6,864 nucleotides of DNA from Bryobacterales bacterium (lineage in GTDB: Bacteria; Cyanobacteriota; Vampirovibrionia; Obscuribacterales; Obscuribacteraceae): contig CAJCHQ010000831.1 of NCBI GenBank assembly GCA_903970295.1, positions 1 through 6,864 on the forward strand. Direction: 5' to 3'. Below, in pieces: positions 1-5,306 of the stretch (position 1 is its first letter; every line of letters starts with the position of its first letter). The notes beneath the pieces are model-generated. The model was not told where the DNA came from. It worked only from the letters and a program-made list of their open reading frames with translations, and made no database searches. The translations under genes were made by a program, and so were the position numbers.

Positions 1-645
1 CCCGGCTTGATCGAAGGCGCCTCCAGAGGAGTGGGGCTCGGCCATGATTTTCTCCGCCACATCGAACGCACTCGCCTTTTGTTGCACATGGTCGACATTC
101 AGTCGGCCACGATCAGCCAGGACATTCAAACGATCGTGGACGAACTCGCGGCGTATGACGAAAAGCTAGCCCAGCTGCCCTGTTTGTTGATCATCAACAA
201 AGTTGATGCCTTGTTGCCTGAGGAGGCAGAGGCTGTCAAAGAAAAAGTGCAAAAAGAGTTTGGCAGCAAATTTCAGGAGATCCGGGCGATCTCCGCCGTC
301 GCCAAAATTGGAGTAGACGAATTAATGAGCCACGTCTACAACGAGTTGGCCAAAATTCCCAAGCCCGACGAGTTGCCTGAATTGATTGAAGACGAAATGG
401 CCAGAGAACGTCCCGCCGATGAATTCGTCGTCAGTCGATCGAAGAACATTTTCTGGGTGGAAGGCGACCGGGTGGCGCGCATCGTCCAGGTCACCAATTT
501 AAAGGAGCCGATGTCTCTTCATCACATGTTCGATGTGCTGAGAGCGATGGGTGTGATCGATGAATTGATCAAACAAGGTGCTAAAACCGGCAGTGAGGTC
601 AATGCTGGCGGTGTCAGTTTCGTTTTTGGCGAAGATCTGTCTTGA
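1..645 (+). CDS. obg: GTPase Obg, C-terminal part (5' end outside window)
   Basis: This is the last 214 residues of the Obg/CgtA GTPase, which in bacteria takes part in late assembly of the large ribosomal subunit and in stress control. The reading frame is open from base 1 and begins inside the G3 motif: the PGLIEGA that normally follows an Asp is the first thing visible, so the N-terminal glycine-rich Obg fold, the P-loop and switch I lie upstream of the window. The G4 motif NKVD is at visible residues 66-69 and the G5 motif ISA at 97-99. From about residue 137 to the end is the Obg C-terminal (OCT) domain, with the typical GVIDELIKQGAKTGSEV segment and a closing phenylalanine-rich strand. 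The ATG at position 7 is only an internal methionine-free artefact of the cut: base 7 encodes Leu-Ile by TTG-ATC and should not be read as the true start. Family assignment is secure. The gene ends in a terminator hairpin that begins within the stop codon. Confidence 0.96.
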   Translation, partial: PGLIEGASRGVGLGHDFLRHIERTRLLLHMVDIQSATISQDIQTIVDELAAYDEKLAQLPCLLIINKVDALLPEEAEAVKEKVQKEFGSKFQEIRAISAVAKIGVDELMSHVYNELAKIPKPDELPELIEDEMARERPADEFVVSRSKNIFWVEGDRVARIVQVTNLKEPMSLHHMFDVLRAMGVIDELIKQGAKTGSEVNAGGVSFVFGEDLS

Positions 646-672
646 GAGGGCAATTTGCCTCTCTTATTTTTT
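644..672 (+). terminator. Rho-independent terminator after obg
   Basis: GAGAGG (644-649) pairs with CCTCTC (658-663), and a further C-G pair is possible if one G is bulged. The loop is AT-rich, and the stem is followed at once by TTATTTTTT (664-672). The stem overlaps the last two bases of the obg stop codon. On the minus strand the same hairpin lies just past the small basic gene, but no T run follows it there, so it should terminate mainly the plus-strand transcript. Confidence 0.75.
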
Positions 673-816
673 CTTGGCGGCAGCCACTTCTTCTTTTTTA
701 GCTACTTCGGCCTGGCGTACGACCTTGCGCACACTGGTCTTGGTCGCCAATACTGCCTTCTTCTGTTTGCGTGCCAGAACTTTCTGAGCGCGCTTCATAC
801 CTCTTTGCTGAGCCAT
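664..816 (-). CDS. Small highly basic protein, 50 aa, unknown function
   Basis: This is a complete 50-codon frame on the minus strand, from ATG at 816 to TAA at 664. The protein starts MAQQRGMKRAQKVLARKQKK and ends in AAAKKK. It has 12 Lys and 5 Arg against only 3 Glu (net about +14) and contains no Cys, Trp, Tyr or Phe. It looks largely helical and possibly disordered at the C-terminus. An AGGAGA ribosome binding site (complement of 823-828) stands 6 nt before the ATG, which is the main reason to believe it is translated. It starts 30 nt after the stop of the Nudix gene on the same strand, so the two probably share a transcript. Its stop codon sits inside the T-tract of the convergent obg terminator. 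I do not recognise a family. Charge and size suggest binding to RNA, ribosome or DNA, but that is inference only. Confidence 0.72.
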   Translation of the reverse strand: MAQQRGMKRAQKVLARKQKKAVLATKTSVRKVVRQAEVAKKEEVAAAKKK

Positions 817-822
817 GGTCCG

Positions 823-828
823 TCTCCT
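823..828 (-). promoter_or_regulatory. Shine-Dalgarno for the small basic gene
   Basis: On the minus strand this reads AGGAGA, 6 nt before the ATG at 816. It fixes the start of the 50-residue protein and supports its being real despite its short length. Confidence 0.7.
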
Positions 829-846
829 GATTTTTAACTGATGATA

Positions 847-1338
847 CTACACCCAGAGATTGCCAAGATATTTGATGCCCCCTGAAAACCCCTCGGGCAG
901 CGCTTCAAGGATGACTTTGCTAATCGGGGGGAAAAGTGTAATTCTCTCTAATTCGCTCAATGGGATGAAGTCAACACCGGCAAGAACCGGCTCATTTCCG
1001 ACTTTCAGAGTGCCACCCACGACTTTGGCTTTGACATAAATATTCACTATGTGGCGGGAGCGGTCGGGAGCGATCGCCTCGGAAAGATAGAGAAATCTTT
1101 CTACTTGCACGTTCAATCCGGTCTCTTCACTCAACTCCCGCACGGCACATTCGTAAAATGTCTCGCCGTATTCCAGTCGACCGCCGGGTAAAACCCAGTA
1201 CTGCCGGTTACCCTTGCGGTGCCTGACAAGCAAAATGTGCTGATTGTCTTCCGGGATGACAATCACCGACACGCGCGTGGTGGGAATTGTCTGTCCCGGT
1301 CCCTTCTTGAATCTTTGTCTAGGCAACTCTTTTTCCAA
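847..1338 (-). CDS. Nudix hydrolase, 163 aa
   Basis: Nudix enzymes cleave nucleoside diphosphates linked to another moiety (X), using divalent metal bound by the Nudix box; the family is cytosolic. The full box is present at residues 53-75: G53, E59, R67-E68-L69, E71-E72, G74-L75, matching Gx5Ex7REUxEExGU exactly. It follows the usual WVLPGG strand-turn. An N-terminal strand (VSVIVIPE, about 23-30) and a C-terminal segment after residue 115 complete a normal single-domain length. The substrate cannot be read from sequence; ADP-ribose, diadenosine polyphosphates or oxidised nucleotides are all possible. The start used is TTG at 1338, with GGAAAG 5 nt upstream. A second TTG four codons on and GTG codons near residues 23-25 are alternatives, so the first 20 residues are uncertain. 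The small basic gene follows 30 nt downstream on the same strand. Confidence 0.9.
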   Translation of the reverse strand: MEKELPRQRFKKGPGQTIPTTRVSVIVIPEDNQHILLVRHRKGNRQYWVLPGGRLEYGETFYECAVRELSEETGLNVQVERFLYLSEAIAPDRSRHIVNIYVKAKVVGGTLKVGNEPVLAGVDFIPLSELERITLFPPISKVILEALPEGFSGGIKYLGNLWV

Positions 1339-1361
1339 CCTTTCTTTCCGTGAATTATAAG
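1332..1361 (+). promoter_or_regulatory. Candidate promoter for the pheST operon
   Basis: TTTCCA (1332-1337, 4 of 6 matches to the -35 consensus), an 18-nt spacer and TATAAG (1356-1361, 5 of 6 to -10) lie upstream of the leader ORF and pheS. A start site near 1368 would leave about 38 nt before the leader ORF and about 147 nt before pheS. The -10 element overlaps the minus-strand TATAAT, so the two divergent promoters, if both real, would compete. The assignment is by eye and tentative. Confidence 0.3.
1354..1359 (-). promoter_or_regulatory. Candidate -10 box for the Nudix gene
   Basis: The minus strand reads TATAAT, a perfect sigma70-type -10 hexamer, 15 nt before the TTG start. No good -35 is found at 16-18 nt spacing (GATAAC is the 17-nt candidate). 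Transcription from here would leave an untranslated leader of only about 9 nt, which would cut into the ribosome binding site. That is either a near-leaderless message or a sign that the true start is further inside the gene. Confidence 0.3.
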
Positions 1362-1393
1362 CGCTCAGCCGCTTTGGTTATCTCGACTGGTAG

Positions 1394-1399
1394 AGGAGG
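1394..1399 (+). promoter_or_regulatory. Perfect Shine-Dalgarno before the leader ORF
   Basis: AGGAGG stands 6 nt before ATG 1406. The GGCGC immediately within and after it (1398-1402) is complementary to GCGCC at 1462-1466, so the site could be partly sequestered in a leader RNA hairpin. That pairing is only a possibility read by eye. Confidence 0.45.
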
Positions 1400-1405
1400 C
1401 GCTCG

Positions 1406-1501
1406 ATGTCAATAATTTCTTTTCAAATCGCAATTAAAGAAGCTGGTCTGAACCGCAAAGGGCGCCATTCTGATAATTTAGAGATTCGGACCGGGCGATG
1501 A
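1406..1501 (+). CDS. Candidate 31-aa leader ORF upstream of pheS
   Basis: ATG at 1406 opens a 31-codon frame ending at TGA 1499-1501, 13 nt before the pheS start. It is preceded by a perfect AGGAGG (1394-1399) with a 6-nt spacer, a stronger ribosome binding site than that of pheS itself. The peptide begins MSIISFQIAIKEAGLNRKGR and matches no family I know. It contains a single Phe codon, unlike the Phe-rich pheM leader of enteric bacteria, so classical attenuation by phenylalanine starvation is not supported. It could be a small protein, a translationally coupled leader for pheS, or chance. An in-frame TAG at 1391 rules out a longer upstream extension. Confidence 0.4.
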   Translation: MSIISFQIAIKEAGLNRKGRHSDNLEIRTGR

Positions 1502-1514
1502 CAAAGAGCTGAAT

Positions 1515-2564
1515 ATGCAGACATTAACGGGCGACGAGCTGGACAATAATCTGAACGAACTCGAAGACAATGCGCTCAAAGCCATTGCCGCAGCCCAAGC
1601 CGAAGGTGAGCTGGAGAGCGCCCGCATCGAATATCTGGGCAAGGAGGGTTCAGTCACAAAAATCCTCAAACAATTGGGTCAGTTGCCGCCCGCGGATAAG
1701 CCAAGAGTCGGTCAGCATGCCAATCAGGTGCGCAACGCCATTCAGGAAGCTCTAGACAAGCGCAAAGAACTGCTTTACGCAAAAGCGCTCGCAGCAAAAC
1801 TGTTGACCGAAAAAATCGATGTGACTATGCCCGGCACAAAAACTGCCCTCGGCCACATTCACCCGCTCAGGCAAATCACCCAGGAAATAGTGACAATTTT
1901 CTACGGCATGGGCTTTACTGCCGTCGAAGGACCGGAAGTCGAAACCGACTACTACAACTTCGATGCGTTGAATACGCCGGCCAATCACCCGGCACGTGAT
2001 GCCCAGGATACTTTTTATACCAATCTTGGTGCCTCCGTTTTGTTGCGCAGTCAAACCTCGACAGTGCAAATCCGGGTTATGGAAAAGCAGAAACCACCAC
2101 TGAGAGTGATTTCGCACGGTCGCGTCTACCGGAACGAGGAAGTCAACGCCAGAAAATACCCAGTCTTTCATCAGTTGGAAGGACTGCTCATCGATCGCAA
2201 TGTCACTTTCGGCGATTTGAAAGGCACCTTGAACGAATTCATTCGTTTGCTCTTCGGCAAGCCAATGAAGACGCGGCTCAGACCGGACTTTTTTCCTTTC
2301 ACCGAACCGAGCGCCGAACTCGACAGTCAGTGCCCATTCTGCGACGGCGCCGGCTGCCGTACTTGCGGCCATCGTGGTTGGCTCGAGCTGCTCGGCTGCG
2401 GCATGGTCGACCCCAACGTTTTGAAAAACGTCGGCATCGACCCGGAAGAATTCAGCGGTTTCGCTTTCGGTGTGGGCATCGAGCGCCTGGCCATGTTGAA
2501 ATACGACATCAACGACATCCGCCACTTCTGGACCAACGATTTGCGCTTTTTGGAACAGTTCTGA
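1515..2564 (+). CDS. pheS: Phenylalanyl-tRNA synthetase alpha subunit
   Basis: This is the catalytic subunit of the alpha2beta2 class II synthetase that charges tRNA-Phe. At 349 residues it has the usual bacterial length. Residues 1-100 form the N-terminal helical coiled-coil arm that contacts tRNA. The HPARDxQDTFY segment (158-168), QTS (180-182), motif 2 (RVYRNEE, 203-209), FHQLEG (218-223), FFPFTEPSAE (259-268) and motif 3 (GFAFGVGIERLAM, 315-327) are all present. Gln220, Glu222, Phe260 and Phe262 align with known phenylalanine-pocket residues of the family, and Ala317 with the residue that keeps the pocket small. An extra CxxC-x4-CxxC (Cys273, 276, 281, 284) may bind zinc, as in some other bacterial PheS. 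ATG 1515 is preceded by AAAGAG (1503-1508) and an in-frame stop lies at 1479, so the start is well bounded. pheT follows 39 nt later. Confidence 0.97.
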   Translation: MQTLTGDELDNNLNELEDNALKAIAAAQAEGELESARIEYLGKEGSVTKILKQLGQLPPADKPRVGQHANQVRNAIQEALDKRKELLYAKALAAKLLTEKIDVTMPGTKTALGHIHPLRQITQEIVTIFYGMGFTAVEGPEVETDYYNFDALNTPANHPARDAQDTFYTNLGASVLLRSQTSTVQIRVMEKQKPPLRVISHGRVYRNEEVNARKYPVFHQLEGLLIDRNVTFGDLKGTLNEFIRLLFGKPMKTRLRPDFFPFTEPSAELDSQCPFCDGAGCRTCGHRGWLELLGCGMVDPNVLKNVGIDPEEFSGFAFGVGIERLAMLKYDINDIRHFWTNDLRFLEQF

Positions 2565-2603
2565 AGCGCCCATTGATTTACTGCAGCGACCGAGGTTCTG
2601 GTT

Positions 2604-5162
2604 ATGAAATTGTCCTTTGATTGGTTGTCCGATTATGTCGATCTCGAGGGCGTCAGCCCGCAAGAGCTGGCGGACAAGCTGACCATGGGCGCTTTCGAAG
2701 TGGAAGAAGTGCACAAAATCGGGTCGGAAGTTTCAGGTCCCATAGTGGTTGGCGAGATTCTGGAAATCTACCCGCACCCGAACGCCGACAAGATTCGCCT
2801 GACTAAAACCAGAGTGGCCCCTGGCCTCGACCCTCTGGAAATAGTTTGTGGTGCCTGGAATATCGAAGTCGGCAACCGCATCCCGGTCGCTCTTGTCGAC
2901 GCCCAAGTTCTCGATCGCAAAGAAGGCAAACCTTTCAAAATGGTGGCTAAACCAGTGCGCGGTGTCGTCTCCAACGGCATGTTGTGCTCGCCGTCGGAGC
3001 TTGGTCTCAGCATCGCCGCTGGTGGCATCGGTGAAGACGCGCACGACGCAGGCGGCGGCATCTTGATCTTCGACAAAGAGGATCCGCAATATGAAATCGG
3101 CGCTGACGTGATCAAATTACTCGATCTGAGCGTCGACTATGTCTTGACTGTGGAGCCTCGTTCGAACCGAGGCGATGCTCTGTCGGTCATAGGATTGGCG
3201 AGAGAAGTAGCCGCCCTATTGCAAAGACCGCTGAGAACCCCGGTCTGGAATTTACCCGAGTCACCTTTTGACCCAGCCAAAAGGATCGGCAGTCAATTTC
3301 GGGTGGCGATCGAAGATTCATCAGACTGCGCGATTTTCACACTGAGAGTGATCGAAGGTCTGGGCGGCGGAAAATTGCCCGCTACAATTAGCAAAAGATT
3401 GGCCGCAGTCGGGGTGCGTTCGGTCAACCCGGTAGTCGATCTCACCAACTATGTCATGCATGAACTGGGACAGCCTCTGCACGCCTACGACCTGGCCAAA
3501 TTAAAAGGCAATCAGTTGACAGTGCGCAAAGCCAGGGCGAACGAAACGATCGAAACAATCGACGGCAAGAAACGGCAGTTGAGCGAAGAAGTGCTGGTCA
3601 TTGCCGATGACCAGAGCGTAGTTGGCGTCGCCGGTGTGATGGGTGGCAAAGAAAGCGAGATAAGCGATACCACCGAAGCAATTGCCCTCGAGGCTGCTGC
3701 TTTTACACCGGCGCGAGTACGCCGCAGCAGCCGCTTGCTCGGTCTCTCGAGCGACTCAAGCTTGCGTTTCGAACGCGGTGTGGATGCGGCCTTAGCCGCC
3801 AACGCCTCCAATCGGGCCGCTTATTTGATCTGGCAATATTGCCGCAAAAACAGTGAGCATAGAGAATTGGCTCCTCTCGTCACCGCCGGTAGTGACAAAG
3901 TGGAGAGCGTGGAAATCGTTCTCAGAATGAATCAATTGAAGCGCATCCTCTCGTTTGCACTGACGGAACAGCAAGTAATCGATTTGCTCACCCCTCTGGG
4001 TTTCAATGTCACCCACAATGAGCCTGGCCGACTGACTTTCAACGTGCCCAGCTTCAGACAAAGAGATGTCAGCCGCGAAATCGACTTGATCGAAGAAGTT
4101 TGTCGCCTCTGGGGTTACGACAAAGTGCCGGCGACAATGCCCGCTGCCACAATCGCCGCCAATCCGCCCGACAACATTCTGGCCACTGTGATTGGTACAC
4201 TCACGGGCAGCGGCCTGAGCGAAGCCTGGGTGAGCAGTCTCACCCATGATGCACCAGGAAAAGATGAGCCGGTGCGCGTTCTCAATCCGCTCTCGGCCGA
4301 TCATCAAGTCTTGAGGCAGAGCCTCTTACCTGGACTGGTGCAAACAGCGGCCTATAACGTCGCCCGCGGTGCCGATAAAGTCTGGCTTTTCGAAATCGGT
4401 CGCACCTACGAGCAAGCCCGAGAAAAGAATGGCGGCACTGGTGTGATTGAGCCGACCCGAGTGGCAGGCATTTTGCTGGGCAATAATCAAACCGGATGGA
4501 AAAGCAAAGATGCTATTGCTCTCGACTTCTATCTGGCCAAGGGCATTGTCGAAAACTTGCTGACAAAACTCGGTCTCGATTTGAACAAAGTGCGCTTCTT
4601 CGTGAGCGAGGAAGAAAATTTGCTTTTGCATCCGGCCAGGTCTTGTCGAGTTGCATATGCCGGGCGAGGGGGTCAGCTCGACAAATCCCGACCTCAAGGT
4701 CAAGCCAGCGATGGTCAACAACAGGCTTGGAATCGCCAGCGCAATTTGCAACTACTCGGCTGGTTGGGAGAAATACATCCCGCCGCGGCTGATAAACAAC
4801 AGCTCGGACAAAGCGCTTATTTATTCGAATTAGATCTAGACAATTTGCGGTCGCTGCGCAAAAGAAAAGCATTCGAAGAATCGGCTAATACACCATCGGT
4901 CAAACGCGACATCACTGTGGATGTGGCTGAAGCGGTCGACTACGCGGCGGTCCAGTCATGCATCACCGGAGAAGCCGGTAAGAATTTGCAAGAACTGGAA
5001 CTTGTCAGCATCTTCGAGCCATCGCCAGGACAAAAGAGCCTCTCATTCAGGCTCAGATTGCAGGCGCCAGAAAAGACCTTGACGAATGAAGAGGTGGATA
5101 CGTGGCTGGCGAAACTGCGAAAAACCTTAAGTGCACAGGTTGGCGCGACATTTCGCACTTGA
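2604..5162 (+). CDS. pheT: Phenylalanyl-tRNA synthetase beta subunit
   Basis: This subunit partners PheS, binds tRNA-Phe and hydrolyses mischarged Tyr-tRNA. Domains run in the standard order. An EMAP-like tRNA-binding domain occupies about residues 40-155. The B3/B4 editing domain covers about 210-410, with the NPVVDLTNYVMHELGQPLHAYD segment around 275-296 (His293 is a likely editing-site residue), GVMGG at 344-348 and the RFERGVD stretch near 388-394. The B5 domain, about 435-510, contains DLIEEVCRLWGYDKVP (494-509). The inactive synthetase-like core, about 520-745, includes RQSLLPGL and FEIGR. The C-terminal ferredoxin-fold anticodon-binding (FDX-ACB) domain is about 763-851. At 852 residues it is somewhat longer than the usual 790-810. 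Part of the excess is a Gln/Gly/Arg-rich insert at about 686-714 between HPARS and LGWLGEIHP. ATG 2604 has a GAGG 8 nt upstream. It is co-transcribed with pheS. Confidence 0.97.
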   Translation: MKLSFDWLSDYVDLEGVSPQELADKLTMGAFEVEEVHKIGSEVSGPIVVGEILEIYPHPNADKIRLTKTRVAPGLDPLEIVCGAWNIEVGNRIPVALVDAQVLDRKEGKPFKMVAKPVRGVVSNGMLCSPSELGLSIAAGGIGEDAHDAGGGILIFDKEDPQYEIGADVIKLLDLSVDYVLTVEPRSNRGDALSVIGLAREVAALLQRPLRTPVWNLPESPFDPAKRIGSQFRVAIEDSSDCAIFTLRVIEGLGGGKLPATISKRLAAVGVRSVNPVVDLTNYVMHELGQPLHAYDLAKLKGNQLTVRKARANETIETIDGKKRQLSEEVLVIADDQSVVGVAGVMGGKESEISDTTEAIALEAAAFTPARVRRSSRLLGLSSDSSLRFERGVDAALAANASNRAAYLIWQYCRKNSEHRELAPLVTAGSDKVESVEIVLRMNQLKRILSFALTEQQVIDLLTPLGFNVTHNEPGRLTFNVPSFRQRDVSREIDLIEEVCRLWGYDKVPATMPAATIAANPPDNILATVIGTLTGSGLSEAWVSSLTHDAPGKDEPVRVLNPLSADHQVLRQSLLPGLVQTAAYNVARGADKVWLFEIGRTYEQAREKNGGTGVIEPTRVAGILLGNNQTGWKSKDAIALDFYLAKGIVENLLTKLGLDLNKVRFFVSEEENLLLHPARSCRVAYAGRGGQLDKSRPQGQASDGQQQAWNRQRNLQLLGWLGEIHPAAADKQQLGQSAYLFELDLDNLRSLRKRKAFEESANTPSVKRDITVDVAEAVDYAAVQSCITGEAGKNLQELELVSIFEPSPGQKSLSFRLRLQAPEKTLTNEEVDTWLAKLRKTLSAQVGATFRT

Positions 5163-5190
5163 CCCGGGCTTGCGGTAGTATTACCCCGGG
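5163..5190 (+). other. GC-rich hairpin after pheT, possible terminator
   Basis: CCCGGG (5163-5168) can pair with CCCGGG (5185-5190), and GGTA (5174-5177) with TACC (5182-5185) closes an inner stem around a GTAT loop. The hairpin begins one base after the pheT stop. No T-tract follows, so it is not a textbook intrinsic terminator. It could stabilise the 3' end of the pheST message or act with Rho. The rest of the spacer to 5306 holds TATATT (5252-5257) as a possible -10 for the next gene, without a convincing -35. Confidence 0.4.
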
Positions 5191-5306
5191 AATGTGCGAT
5201 TTAACTGGGCAAAAAAGCTTTCAAAGAGAAAGTATTGCGACGGCGCCGGGGTATATTGGACTTGATCGTTGGGGGGCATTTTGAAGCGTTTGGCATACGG
5301 TACTGA

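Noticed and set aside
578..837. Two plus-strand frames of 60-69 codons over the end of obg and the following gap.
   Set aside because: The sense strand of this gap is better explained by the obg terminator and by the minus-strand small basic gene with its good ribosome binding site. The plus-strand products are Phe/Leu/Ser-rich mirrors of a Lys-rich gene.
1380..1430. A tRNA-like look: CTCGACTGGTAGAG resembles a D-arm and TTCAAATC a T-loop.
   Set aside because: No acceptor stem, anticodon stem or T-stem can be paired around these pieces at the right distances.
1440..1514. A T-box or Phe-rich attenuator controlling pheST.
   Set aside because: There is no T-box consensus, no terminator hairpin with a T run, and only one Phe codon in the leader ORF.
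1752..2714. A 320-codon open frame on the minus strand across pheS.
   Set aside because: It lies fully antisense to a clear pheS and the start of pheT. Its translation has no recognisable domain, and such frames arise from codon bias of the real gene.
5192..5284. A 30-codon plus-strand ORF in the spacer after pheT.
   Set aside because: The only purine-rich stretch abuts the ATG with no usable spacing, the peptide is unremarkable, and the frame overlaps a hairpin and a likely promoter region.
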